From Tricholoma matsutake (taxonomy: Eukaryota > Basidiomycota > Agaricomycetes > Agaricales > Tricholomataceae): DNA of 64,000 nucleotides. The DNA is taken from assembly GCA_026075535.2 (NCBI GenBank), contig AP026540.1:372001-436000 (forward strand), written 5' to 3'. The notes below the pieces were generated by a model. It was not told the origin of the DNA. It did not search any database and saw nothing but the letters and a program-made list of their open reading frames with translations. Of the stretch, positions 1 to 11,320 are shown piece after piece. Both the position numbers and the translations under genes were made by a program. Every line of letters starts with the position of its first letter. The first letter of the stretch is position 1.

Positions 1-892
1 TAAATCAATTCCAAACTGCCATGGCTTAAACAATGTAATCATTGTCAAACAATAGTATTCACAATCACCTTGATCACATCTTGGTAAAGGGCCTCCAATA
101 AAATTTGGAACGATGCTTTCATCATCTACCTGCTGAGCATAATATGTTTGATACTGAGGATGTGATGACAAAAACTTGTATTCTTGTCCTATATCTTCAT
201 ATAATTCATCTGCATCTTCATTATCTAATACATTTAATTCATTGTCTGATTCATCAATTGGTTTTCCACCTCCATGATGTAATGAAGAATCATTTTGCAA
301 TATGTCAAGTTCATCATCAGCATCGTCATTGTTGATCGTATCATCATCACATTTGTCCTGTTCTTTTTCATCGAACTTATCTTGCTGAACTTTAGATCAT
401 TTTTTCTGTTGAACTCATCGAATCCAATCATATAAGTTTAAATTGTCATATAGTTTTGGTCAATGCATATAATCTTGCACATTTGATAAACCAACTATTT
501 TACCCATATTGTTATTGAGAACAACTTTGGTCAGCTTATCAGTAGCAGAATTCCAACAACTCTGAACTTCATGCACAAAGTTTTTCCAATAGAAATCGAC
601 AAACTTAAATCCATTGTAATGATCTGGATTACATAGCAAATACAGACAAGCCATTGGGCTTCCAAATTCCATCTTACTGGTCAAAGCATTTACCATTTGT
701 GTTATTAAAGACTTTGCAGTATTCTTTCTATTTGAGACACCAGGAACAATTGTTTCTGAGGACCTGTCAAAAATATGTTGAATTGTATCAAACATTGAAT
801 ATGTTGATAAACCTGGCTTGGTCACATAGTCCAAAATATATGTGACTATTGCCTTAACTGCAGTACCTGATAGCAAACTAGTTGTATCAGTA
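1..892 (-). pseudogene. Helitron helicase-like protein fragment
   Basis: The best-preserved block (876 down to 460, 138 codons) reads SGTAVKAIVTYILDYVTK near its start, then NALTSKMEFGSPMACLYLL and NPDHY. I recognise this as the region between the Helitron_like_N and PIF1 helicase domains of basidiomycete Helitron proteins, which act in rolling-circle transposition. Below 431 the frame continues in pieces (around FDEFNRKND) with at least one frameshift, and the gene runs off the window start. On its 5' side the coding sequence stops abruptly at a SINE at about 893. No helicase motifs lie in the window. The family call is by recognition of the sequence, not by a search. Confidence 0.6.
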
Positions 893-1255
893 TTGCCAGA
901 ACTTTACACTCCCCCACAGAGTCCTGGAGGAATCCTGGTAGTCCTACCAGGAAGACCAGGAATTATCCAGGAATCCAGTAGGACTTACCAGGACTCACCA
1001 GGACTCACCAGGTATCCAGTGGGACTTACCAAGATTCCCAATACATTGCAGTACCCTAAAGTCAAACCATAATTAATGGAAAGTCAATTTGATATCTGAT
1101 GAGTTTCAAGTGCTTTGGACTTCATGAATTTCACAAAGTGCCTACAAAACAGATGTGTTCAGAGCAGGGATTGAACTGCAGACCTCATGATCAGAGATCA
1201 TATGACAAACCAAACAAGTGTGCTCAACCAGTTGAGCCACAGGAGAATTATTGGT
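893..1255 (-). mobile_element. tRNA-derived SINE with CCAGGA-rich tail
   Basis: Read on the minus strand, an RNA polymerase III A box (TGGCTCAACTGG, plus 1228-1239) is followed by a B box (AGTTCAATCC, plus 1167-1177), which is tRNA-like spacing. Next comes a body (GTAGGCACTTTGTGAAATTC) and a tail of repeated CCTGGTGAGT/TCCTGG units ending in GGGGGAGTGTAAAGT. A sister copy with the same head and body lies on the plus strand at about 23780-24050. The insertion truncates the Helitron reading frame at its left edge. It has no coding capacity. It is a SINE rather than a tRNA gene because no cloverleaf can be closed and the B box is imperfect. Confidence 0.65.
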
Positions 1256-1453
1256 TATCACTATAAGGTTTATTTATGATTCAAACTAAAACTCAAATAT
1301 TTGTTTATCTTCGAGAAAGGCCATTTTATTAAAATCAAAAAATTAACTACAGCCCTTGCATCTTGCATGAGGGGGGCCAGAAATAATATGAATTACAAAT
1401 AATAATAAAAACTGCTCCCCACACGAAATGCAGGGGAGGGGACTGGGGATGCA

Positions 1454-1850
1454 GGTGTGCCATTGTCATGGGTGTGCCGTTGTGGTGGGTGTGCCATTGT
1501 CATGGGTGTGCCATTGTGGTGGGTGTGCCATTGTCATGGGTGTGCCATTGTGGTGGGTGTGCCATTGTCATGGGTGTGCCATTGTGGTGGGTGTGCCATT
1601 GTCATGGGTGTGCCATTGTGGTGGGTGTGCCATTGTCATGGGTGTGCCATTGTGGTGGGTGTGCCATTGTCATGGGTGTGCCATTGTGGTGGGTGTGCCA
1701 TTGTCATGGGTGTGCCATTGTGGTGGGTGTGCCATTGTCATGGGTGTGCCATTGTGGTGGGTGTGCCATTGTCATGGGTGTGCCATTGTGGTGGGTGTGC
1801 TGTTGTCATGGGTGTGTCATCTTGGTGGGTCATCATGGGTCTGGGTAGTT
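1454..1850. repeat. 34-bp minisatellite
   Basis: The tandem array has a period of exactly 34 bp (repeat starts at 1461, 1495, 1529 and so on), about 11-12 copies. Each unit is two diverged 17-mers, GTGCCATTGTCATGGGT and GTGCCATTGTGGTGGGT. Copies are nearly identical, with variants only at the edges. As 34 is not a multiple of three and the unit holds no stop, long open frames appear in all three forward frames; they are by-products of the repeat, not genes. Confidence 0.95.
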
Positions 1851-1871
1851 GTTACCATCATTGTGTTTTAC

Positions 1872-1960
1872 CTAAGCTTTTGTTAGTAACAAAAAAATGA
1901 AATTAGATGAAAAAAAACTTACCTATGGGCCAAGAGACACCGATGGCGTCTCTTGGGCCC
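1872..1960 (-). other. Hairpin-splice-donor module 1
   Basis: On the minus strand a hairpin (plus 1927-1960, GGGCCCAAGAGAC paired with GTCTCTTGGCCC) is followed within a few bases by a consensus donor GTAAGT (plus 1917-1922). A TTACTAAC branch-like motif (plus 1882-1890) and a CTTAG acceptor (1872-1873) follow. The implied intron is 51 nt, a normal size for this genome. Ten further copies lie in the window; this one sits between the minisatellite and the solo LTR. Confidence 0.6.
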
Positions 1961-2103
1961 TATTTTGTCACTGCCTGTGTTGTCCTGTCTTCATTGTCCC
2001 CTGCCACCACCGCTGCCATTGTCATATATTTGTTGTCCCCATTCCTTTCATGCCCTGTGTGCCCATTGCTCATTGTGGTGCTCCCTGCTGCTGGGGCTGC
2101 CAC

Positions 2104-2529
2104 TGTAAGGGGACTAGGGGGGTGCCCTGTGTGTTTTTCTTATTTTTTATGTTCATCCTATATTTTTCCCCACCTCATTTCCTTCTATTCTTCATTTTCT
2201 ATGATTTTTCCGGATTTTATTACTAATTTTCCCTTGCTATCATGTTTGTACATGTTGACACTTTTATATTTAGAGGCAGAGTACCCCTTCCGACACATAC
2301 CCCTTGGTATGATGTCATTCGGCGGCCTTGATCCGCCTATCTCCGCCTTTTTCTATTTTTAGGTTATATTTGATTTTAGTCATCTTCACATATACTGGGC
2401 ATCAGCAAGGGGATCCTTAGAGTTTTCTCTTCGGATTTCCCTTTGCTAGGTGTGTCCCCAATGCCTGTATTATGTAGTATAATTTTAACTTTGGATTTCC
2501 CTTTGCTAGAGGCTTAGGTTGCCCTTATA
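2104..2529 (+). mobile_element. Solo LTR of the chromovirus family
   Basis: A 426-bp sequence running from TGTAAGGGGACTA to TTGCCCTTATA is the same length as, and very similar to (in reverse orientation), the LTRs of the full element at 34714-40749. It differs from them by scattered mainly C/T or A/G changes. It has no internal region, so it is a solo LTR, presumably left by LTR-LTR recombination. The flanks (GCCAC left, CTTTC right) do not match, so no 5-bp target duplication is visible. Confidence 0.9.
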
Positions 2530-3370
2530 CTTTCTTCTCCCTCTCCCCTCATCACTACCACCACTCCCATGCCCACTCCCACGTCGACTAACACCACCAG
2601 AATAATATATAAGTGCTTTATTGATTATATATATTGATTTGATTGTTCTCATTACCTGAGCATCAACATTACCACTGTGCGTTCCACAGGTGCAGATGTT
2701 GGATCGTCACCTCTTAAGGCTGAGTCAGTTTACTTTTACCACTCGGATTTCTCCTCCTGCTGCCATACCTGCATACTCCTACTGCTTTGACAATCTTCAA
2801 ACTCTGTGATGCCAAGTGCTTGACCTGACAAAGGGAAGAATTTGTGGGATGGAAACTCATAAATGTGCAAAGAAAAAAATGGATCTGAGGGAGAGCTTCC
2901 CAAGAAAGGTAAATGTCGCCTGCAAGGCTCTCCTCTCCAGAGCATGTGTGGTGCTCAAGTCCAACTTTTGCCCTTTGTAGAACCATGGTCTGCACTCTTC
3001 ATGCAATGCAAGAAGCCCATCAGTGGCGGCCACTCAAGGTTTTGATACCTTTTCCCCAAGCTGATGTTTTCTATACAGGGTGGCATGGTGCAGCGCCCAC
3101 CGGCAATGTAAAATGTACAATATCACCATCAAGTGCAGCTCCCAGTTGGAAATCAGAAAAACTGAAAGGTACTTCTTCATTTTCAAACCTTTAATTGTAT
3201 GCGACACTGCAAATATTCCCAGTTCAACACCAGACCATGGAAACTCATGGCAAAAAGGGGGGGAAAGCATCTGGAACCAGGGGATCTACAAGAGAGTCAG
3301 GTAACATTTGCCAAAAAAATTTTAAGGGTCTGGTGGTTACTATGATGCACAGATCATTCCAAATCTGAGG
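2530..3370. other. Unassigned sequence
   Basis: No supported gene. Open frames here are under 95 codons, overlap on both strands and have no motif I recognise. The stretch could include the 5' part or promoter of the following DUF6532-type gene. Confidence 0.4.
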
Positions 3371-5260
3371 ACAAAGAACATCTGACTAGCCATTGAGCAT
3401 GCAAGCGTGATGATGACTCATTGAAAGAATGGAGCGACTCTCAATGTGGTTCTGAGGATGAACTTTCCATAGATGGGGATGATACAGATCTTGCTGCCTT
3501 GGATCCAAAGGAATTGAAGAGGGTCTTGGTGGCTTAGGTAGTGTGATCTTTACACTTTGTTCTAAGCTATTAACCCTCCAAAAATGGCATGCACAATGGG
3601 GGACACCCCACGACAACCCCCCCAAATCACGATCGAAGAAGTGCTATCCCACCAAGTTTTCTGACACCAAGGATGACCACAATGACCCTGCAGGCCCCGA
3701 CTTGACATCTGCCTCAGAGCTTGAGTATCTTGCATTTGTGGATGGCAGCGTGGTCACTGATGGTGATGGGGAGGCATCAGATGATGAACTGAAGATTAGT
3801 GTAGCAAGGAAGGTGAGCCACACATACCACAACTGTATTATGTCACCAATATTTGCACACAGCATGGCAAGCTTGCCATAGAGCATTGTTGTGAGGTGAG
3901 TCACTGCCACAAACTCCTTTTTTTTTTTTTTGCTTTTTCAGTGCATCCAGGTGCCACAATGGATAAACACAGCCAAGGACAAGAAAGTCAATCAATGGTG
4001 TGATGATGAACCAGTGAGATGGCTGTTGGTACCACAGTTTTAATGTATTTGCTCATATATGACAGCTCTCTGATTCTGAGGATGGCAATGATGCTCGCAT
4101 GTCTGACTCTCATGAAGACCTCTCGGATGTAGATGTTACTGACAATGTCAACCGTGGCTGGCCAAAAGCCGCACATTATGTGCCTCCCAAATCTGGAGCA
4201 CATGCTATCAGTCTCAAGGCTCAGCCACCTTTGCTCCAGAAAGTGCTCAAGGCTGGAATCTGCCAGATCACTGGAGATGCACTCTGGGAAACATTGTTTC
4301 CCCAGCTTGGGGATGCTTATAAGCCATGCTGTAAGGTTCTTTGGGCATGCGTGAATGAATGTGGTTATGAAGACCTGGTGGATTGCTTCACTCGAGATGT
4401 GAAGTTTGGGATTAGTATGGCTCGAATACACTGTCAATTATCATCAGCTGATGTTATGCACCATCTCCAGTTAACCCAGTGCCTCTCTGAGTTATGGGGC
4501 AAAGCAAAAAAGGCAGCATCAGGAAAACCTGGCTCTTATTACCAGCTCAATACTATTGAGCAACCTCAGGATCGCCAGAAGAGTGTTGTGGAACTTCTAG
4601 ACCAGATGGCTTACATATATCCCACAAATGTGGTATGTGTGTGCGACTCCTGATTTTTTCTGACTAACAATTATTTCTTAAGAGTGGGAACATGATGATG
4701 AACTGACCATATTTCCACCCAGCCATCATTACTACTCTCAAGGATCTCATCTTTGAAGGTTCATGAGGTGCACATGCCAAAAAGCATAAGCATCGGTTCT
4801 TGTCAAGTATCAAAGAGGGTCCATGGCAGGATGAACTAGAGGTCCCTTCTGTGATGCTCTCACTTGCTGCCACATCTGCAAGTTACACCCCCACCTGTGT
4901 CATCTGTGACTGACATCTTGAATATAGGTACACTCATCCCTTAGTGATTGGAACAGTGGACACTGGAAGGTCTTGGATTTCAATGCTGACCTCCTCAAAT
5001 ATATCTATAACAGCCATGAGACATTCTTGAGTGACATCCATGAAGCAAGTGTCATGAAGTACCACTGGCTAATAGCTGATCTATATAAAAAGTGCAGGTG
5101 AGTGTTCAAGCTTTCATTGTGAGCAGTAGCGGTTAATCTATGTTCTGGTGTAGTTCTGGCATTGTTGGTTCCACTGCTGTCATGAACAATGTGAAGGTGT
5201 TGTTGAATCTTGAGGGTATGGAGGAGTCAAGGAGTGAAGGAGCAGTGTTATTGTTAAAGG
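3371..5260 (+). pseudogene. DUF6532-type protein, decayed
   Basis: An acidic N-terminal part (ALDPKELKRVLVA near 3500) leads into the conserved block at 4160-4640 with ALWETLFPQLGDAYKP, LWACVNECGYEDL and RDVKFGISMARI. I recognise this as the DUF6532 family, abundant near transposons in Agaricomycetes; its function is unknown. Introns are visible at about 4634-4680 (GTATGT to TTAAG) and about 4880-4928. The C-terminal exon reads SLSDWNSGHWKVLDFNADL up to about 5100, and a last exon may follow to about 5260. Two in-frame TGA codons fall where Arg is expected (near 4700 and 4770), and the N-terminal exons are frame-disrupted. Probably a pseudogene. Confidence 0.65.
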
Positions 5261-5900
5261 GTACTGATAGTATTTTATGGTTGTACACTTAGAATACAGT
5301 CAACTACTGTTTAACACAATGGTTCATGGTGTGATGCAAAATTGAGGCTTAATTGCAACTGAATCCTATGCAAATTAGAATATAATTAAACATCATTATG
5401 ATTAATTATGCATCAACTAAACATCATTATGCAGGGATGTTAATAATTAGGCCTTTTTCATTTAATCTACCTCATTGGACAAATCATGCCTTATTTGACA
5501 ATATTATCCATAATTCTATCTTATTATGGCTAATTTAACATTGGGGTTTTTCCTGATGTAAATTCATACAAACCAAAAAAAAAGAATTAAAAGAGAGGAG
5601 ATTATGTAATCATCACTGGCAGTGCATCCTGCTTGAAATGCAGAAACACATGCAACTAGTAACCTGCTCAATGTACCTGTGACAAGGTTTGCACACAAAC
5701 CCTTCCATTATCTACACCTTGACAACCACTCAACTGATTGCATTTCTTACAAGGGATAGTGCATTCTTTTTGACATTTCAGCATATCACTGTTCCCTGGA
5801 CATTCCTCTTCTCAGCAATGACAGCAGGTACAAACTGTCATGCATCTGCATTGATCATCTGGAATGACTCAACGGCATTTCTTTGGCCGAGTATTTTCAG
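5261..5900. other. AT-rich sequence, possible LTR remnant
   Basis: No gene seen. The motif GGGGTTTTTCCTGATGTA at about 5545 recurs (GGGTTTTTCCTGATGTA) near 11025, suggesting both are ends of a degraded LTR-type repeat. The boundaries cannot be fixed. Confidence 0.3.
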
Positions 5901-5908
5901 AGTTTCTA

Positions 5909-7702
5909 TTACATCCGATTGTGATAAATCAGAAAATTGATTACACACATAGAATCCTGACTTTCAGTGCATGTGATGTTGCTAGGTGGCACAAATATCA
6001 AAGACAACACTGGTGGCATACTTGGGGTGTCAGATTGATCTTCAGATGGAGGAGGGACAAGTAGATGAGGAGGACTGGGAGGAATGTAAGGAATGGGAAC
6101 ATGGGGCAGAGATATAGGCAAATCAACAGAGAGAGATGGAGGGACCAATGAGTCATGGTCCAAGTCAATGAGGCCCTGGGATGGCTGTACAGAGGTAGGT
6201 GTATCTGTGAGAAAATTAGGAAATGATTGGTGGACTGCAGCAAAAATTGTGCTGGTTTTGTGAATTGTTTCCATCTGGTGAGAAATGAGTTCCTGTGATG
6301 CCTGAATGTTGGTGATCTTCTCCCAAGACTTTGCATACACAGAAAGAACATCTGTGGTGACATAGAAACAATCTTTTCCCTTGGCTGATTGGTTCCACTC
6401 CTGTGCAAAAGCCTCATAATTGATTTTACCTTTCCCGTTTGAGGCAGCAAGACCGGTGAAGACTTGTATCTTCCTGAAAAAGTAGCAGCAGGACTCTAGA
6501 GTTGTGGGTGGGAGAGCAGGAAGAGCTAGACCTTGCCACTTTTGAAGCCAGTCATCACTGGAATTAAGTTTGAAGAGCTGAGCAGCTGCATCACTATATG
6601 GTTCCATTCCCAAACGTACTCGGAGTGATTCTAAGAAATATAGTTGAAGTAAGTTTCAAAATCTTGTAGTATTCACAGTAAATACTACATACCAGGAAAG
6701 GTGCAAATGCCAAACTGCTCAGTTGTTTTCTCATACAAATCTCCATTTATCCAATCACCATATTCATGAGCTCCATCCAAAATATCAGACATGTAGTTCA
6801 GAAGAAATGAGGTACAATTTATCAACCCCAAATTGTGGTGATAGTCCCAGTTAACACCAAAACAATGCTTGGCGGATGCCTATAACTATTTCAGATAAGT
6901 TACAAATATTACAAATACCACACAAACCTGGAGATTATACCATGTGTGGTGATTGGTCAGACAGTTGACAGCCAGATGAGGCCCAGCTGCTCACAAAGAT
7001 AAATTAAGAGATATATCCAGTAAAATATTAATAGATACATACCATGAAGAGCACAAAATTTCTGGTAAATGTCACCATGAGGACCACCTTCAACATTATT
7101 TGTCCCTTGCAGACACTTCCACTTCTGTAGTCCATATTTATTGATTCCAGCCTTTTCATACAGAACAACTCCCTCGACATCTGAAAGATAGCCTTGTTTG
7201 GCCAACTCAAGAACACTATGAGCTTTCTGCCAGGTTTTTTTGCTGAAGAGTTGATTGCCTCATGCATCAACAGCATCTCCAGAAGTATCAATGACAAACT
7301 GGATAGCATGAGTGAGCACACTGGGGGAGAGAGCATAATGTGGGATGTGCTCTCTGATGAAGCAAGGGTTTCACAAAAGCATCTGGTCAAATGTAAGATT
7401 GAATGATTTGTGACAAACTGCATCAACTTCATCATGAGAAGTGGGATCCCAACACAAAATATGATCTCGGAGAGCTCATAAAAATGCTGGTCGTAGACCA
7501 TTATCCACAGGAGTTGGAATCATATGAAAGGCATGAAAGATATCCTTTTTGAGTCTTGTATACTGATCAGCCATGTCTGGTGGTGAATTGACAATATCTT
7601 GAAGAGATTTGAGGGCTCGATCCATATTGGAATCAACAACTGTGGAGTTGTCAAGAACCATTCCTCGCCCAATCGGACGAGTTTTCCACATGTTTGCCTC
7701 AT
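5909..7702 (-). pseudogene. Transposon-linked TNNVEGGPHGDIY protein fragment
   Basis: Pieces of one protein run from 7702 down to 5909. They are GRGMVLDNSTVVDSNMDRAL and DIFHAFHMIPTPVDNGLRP (about 7680-7500), WKCLQGTNNVEGGPHGDIY (about 7130-7075), then a 234-codon C-terminal part (6613-5909) with WLQKWQGLALPALPPTT and a Pro/Ser-rich tail. I recognise the combination as the C-terminal half of a large protein common in Agaricomycete genomes, possibly the DUF6729-type proteins; the name is uncertain and the role unknown. Frames change between pieces through introns or indels. The 5' part is missing where LTR-derived sequence begins near 7710. Confidence 0.5.
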
Positions 7703-7711
7703 GTTCTCTAG

Positions 7712-8192
7712 CCTTTTTAGGTAGTTTCTTTATTTTATATAAAAAGATGTACTAGATACAAAGAAAAACAAGAAAAGTCATTGTCTTCCTCCCCGATTGC
7801 AGTGATTTGAGAGTACAGTTTAGTCTTATTCAGTCCAAAGTTTGGTGTTCTACACTAAACTTCCTTGAAATTCCTTGCATTATGTTATTTTCGCTCTCAT
7901 TTCCCTCAATTTGCCTTTGCTTTGCTTCTACTACTTGTCTAGTCCCCTGATCCTGCATCCGAACATATTTGCTCACTCCGAATTCATTGATCTAGCCACG
8001 AAATTTGCTGAAATTCCATGAAACACATTCTTTGAGCTTCGAATTGCTTTGACAAGCAGTCCTTTTATGACTATTTGACAGTCGGTCTGACAGGTGACAT
8101 CTAGAGGGCCTCACATCCTTCCTCTAACTTGTGTTATACCATCCAAAGCCATTTTGTAGGTTTTGTTTGGGTTTCCAGATTGAGTATCATCA
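7712..8192 (+). mobile_element. Truncated LTR of the large gypsy family
   Basis: The stretch aligns along its length with the LTR at 56077-57116. Shared blocks are TCCTCTAACTTGTGTTATAC and TTTTGTTTGGGTTTCC, and both end in GTATCATCA. The 5' part of the LTR is absent. At its 3' end the sequence changes within a base or two into Plavaka coding sequence. The left boundary is approximate. Confidence 0.6.
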
Positions 8193-10000
8193 ATGGGGAT
8201 CAACATGACAACTGCTGATGGCCAAAAGCATTGAACCCATCCACTGTTTGCAACCTTCATTGGTGATTACCCAGAGCAGGTCTTGGCTACATGTGTGAAA
8301 ACAGGAGAATGTCCCCAGTGTCCAGTGGGGCACAACTCACTTTGAGATTATGACCCCAATGTCCCACCTGGCCTATGAGACCTTGATGTCATCTTGAGGG
8401 CACTAGATTCCTTTGACAATGACCCAGCTGGCTTTCTTCAGACATGTTCCTCTGCTGGTGTCAAACCAGTTATTGCTCCATTCTGGAAGGATCTCCCTTA
8501 TGTCAATATCTACTGGTCTATCACACCTGACATCCTCCATCAGCTCTTCCAAGGTGTCATCAAGCACCTTGTGAGTTGGCTCATCTCTGCTTTTGGTGCA
8601 GCAGAAATTGATGCCCACTATCAACACCTGGCTCCCAACCACAATATCCATCTCTTCATGAAAAGGATCAGTTTGTTATCATGTGTAACAGGTCAAGAAC
8701 ATGATGAAATGGCACATATACTCCTGAGTCTCATTGTCGACATACCCCTGCCTGGTGGATTGTCTCCTGTCTGTTTAGTTCAAGCTGTACGTGCACTCCT
8801 TGACTTCCTATACCTGGCACAGTATTCTGTTCACACTGATGAAACTCTGGAGTTGCTTGATGATGCTCTTGACTGCTTTCATGCAAACAGAGAGATCTTT
8901 GTTGAGCTTGGTGTTCACAATGATTTCAATTTCCCCAAGCTTCACTTTGCATGCCATTATGCAGAGTTGATCAAACTCTTTGGGACAACAGACAACTTCA
9001 ACACAGAGCATACAGAGTGTCTCCATATTGACCTTGCAAAGGATGCTTATTGTGCCAACAACCATAAGGATGAGTTTATGCAGATGACAAGGTGGTTGGA
9101 GCACAAGGAGAAGGTCTTTTGACATGAACAGTACATTCTTTGGTGGTTATATGGGTGTCCAGACCCTGAGAAGAAGGAATGGTTGCCACCTGGTCTTCAG
9201 CTGGACTGAATAACTCACATGGCCAAGCACCCAAGCACCCGTGCATCTCTTGATCAGATCATTCAACATTATGGGGCTACACATTTCAGGACTGCTCTTG
9301 CACGATATGTGGCACTTGCCAACAGGCCACAACTCAATGCTGCAGATCTGGAGCAAGCATTATGGAATGTTCATATCCCATTGCGAAGATTCACTGTCTG
9401 GCATATAATAAAGCTTCTCTGCACTGATCCCTTCACAAACAAGATCACAACTGCTGATTTCATCCATTCCAGGCCTGCTGCTGCTTGAAAGAATGCCCAA
9501 ACTGGCCCCCTCCAGGCCATTTTGATACTGCACTGGTGAATGATGGCACTGGTAAAGACACTGGGATAGAAGGTTTGAACTTCCCAATTGGTATCTTGTG
9601 CTAGCTAACATTATTAAATCAGGATACCGTGTTGGCCAGATATGTGTTGTATTTTCCCTGCCACAAACAGCAATGGACCTCATGTTCAATCCAGGGACTG
9701 AAGTACCAGAACATCTTGTCTATGTCCAATGGTACACTTCATTTTCAGATACTCCAGATCCTAACAATTTGATGTACAAAATCTGGCCTCTTTATGACCA
9801 CAGTGGTGGGCACATCTATAGTATTGTGCCATTGGCTAACATTCAACGAAGCATCCACTTGTTCCCAAAATTTGTGCCCATTGCATCTCAAGAATGGGCA
9901 AGTAGTAATGTCCTAGATCTGTGCCAAACATTCTTTGTTAATGACTTCACTAATCGGCATGTATGGCATAGCAGTGTAGTCCACACTCTTTTCATTGAAA
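8193..10000 (+). pseudogene. Plavaka-type DNA transposase, decayed
   Basis: The C-terminal two thirds of a Plavaka-family (CACTA-like) transposase. Conserved blocks in order are GDYPEQVLATC with CPQCPVGH (about 8255-8330), PFWKDLPYVNIYWSITPDIL, HQLFQGVIKHLVSWL, VTGQEHDEMAHILL and KLFGTTDNFNTEHTECLHID (8480-9040), then MAKHPSTRASLDQIIQHYG (9219) and VPLANIQRSIHLFPKF (about 9830). The 242-codon central frame is open, but TGA replaces expected Arg in at least five places: KH*THP, SL*DYD, GL*DLD, VF*HEQ and LD*ITH. At least one frameshift lies near 9490-9600. The 5' end is cut off by LTR sequence. It cannot encode an active enzyme as it stands. Confidence 0.8.
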
Positions 10001-11320
10001 TTAGTCTACCAATGAAAATGGTCTGCCTAATCATCTTGTAGAATTAAAAAATTACTGAGCTAACTATCCTCCCTCATGTGAACATGTGGGAGGGGTATGT
10101 CCTAAGTACTAAAAAAATCAGCCCCTCCCATTTTGTTAGGGCAACACCAAAAACCTCCAAGCAAGGAGGGCAGTGTGGGCTCTACAAGAAGACATGGGGG
10201 TGGTGCATGGCACAGAGTTATAAATAGAATGGTTGGATTGACAAAGGGTTTTCAATGAAGATAAGTATTAGATACAAAGAAGGTATGCAAAAGTTGGCTG
10301 GATTGCTGTGCTGATGCCTGTTATTCAGTTTTTGGAGAACTGGTGAGGCCAGTGGTTAGAGTGCCCCCATCTGTACATTTGTCAGCTATGGCCACTGTGC
10401 CTACTGTGCTGTGTCGACTTGGATGATGCCTCATTAATCATTTCCTGCCATTTGCTTTGCATCTGAGTTCCAGTTCCTCTGCACAACCATCAGTGACTTA
10501 AACAGGCAGGGGGCAGCATGGGTAGGGTGGCAATAGTAATAGCAGTAAAATTTGTTGTTGGGAGTTGCTACTAGTATACAAATCAATATGAGTACATTTT
10601 GTGTCATCGCATCTGATTTAGACCAAAAATACAATAGGATTACTATTGTAAATGCAGTGGATGAGTCAATAAGTGTCGACAGTCATCATTCTGGACCTTT
10701 TCCCAGCGGCAAAACAGACAAAATAACTCGCAGCAATTCAGGAAGACATAATCACTCCATGTTGTTCCACGTTGCTGTGCGTCGAGTGACTTTTCTCCAG
10801 GATTCATCTCCCGAAGGAAGTTCACATCCTCAACAAAAAATACACTCATTCTTCAATTTCTCTTCTACATGTCCTTTGACCATTTTTTGTCTAATTGTCC
10901 ACTAATTATTCATGAAAGGAGGTAAAATATACCTTTTTATGCATCAAATGATTGTGTATAATTATGACCTTTTTATGCATAAAATGATTCATCATGTATA
11001 ATTATGCCCAATTAGGAATTTGGGTTTTTCCTGATGTACTTATACCCAGTACATTGGTCGGAAAACCCCAAATTCTATGCAACCCGTGATATCAGAACAG
11101 GCTTAGTAAGTTACACGTGATGCACACAACACACAAGCATTCCCATCATTCGCCAGCAGTTAAGTACCGCAACAATAGATCGGACATTTCCCACGCTAGC
11201 TCAAGTCGGTGATATGACCTCGTTCTCAATAAATGGAGAACTCGGAATGGCAGTCCGATTTGTGGGCTTTTTGATATTCAGGACTCTGGTAAGTAATGGC
11301 TTAGAGGTATCTGGCTTCTG
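10001..11320. other. Non-coding, possible LTR remnant
   Basis: No convincing gene. From 11000 to 11085 the sequence resembles the end of a degraded LTR (GGGTTTTTCCTGATGTA, also near 5545). It is followed by GTGATATCAGAACAGGCT, which resembles a primer-binding site for initiator tRNA-Met. No gag or pol follows. Short GC-rich stretches at 10070-10210 have no recognised function. Confidence 0.3.

Noticed and set aside
1428..1900. Three overlapping 126-152 codon open frames
   Set aside because: They are all produced by the 34-bp repeat, which has no stop in any forward frame.
2104..2362. Conserved 70-100 codon frames inside the LTRs (also at 34881 and 40491)
   Set aside because: They recur only because the LTR recurs; no start context or motif.
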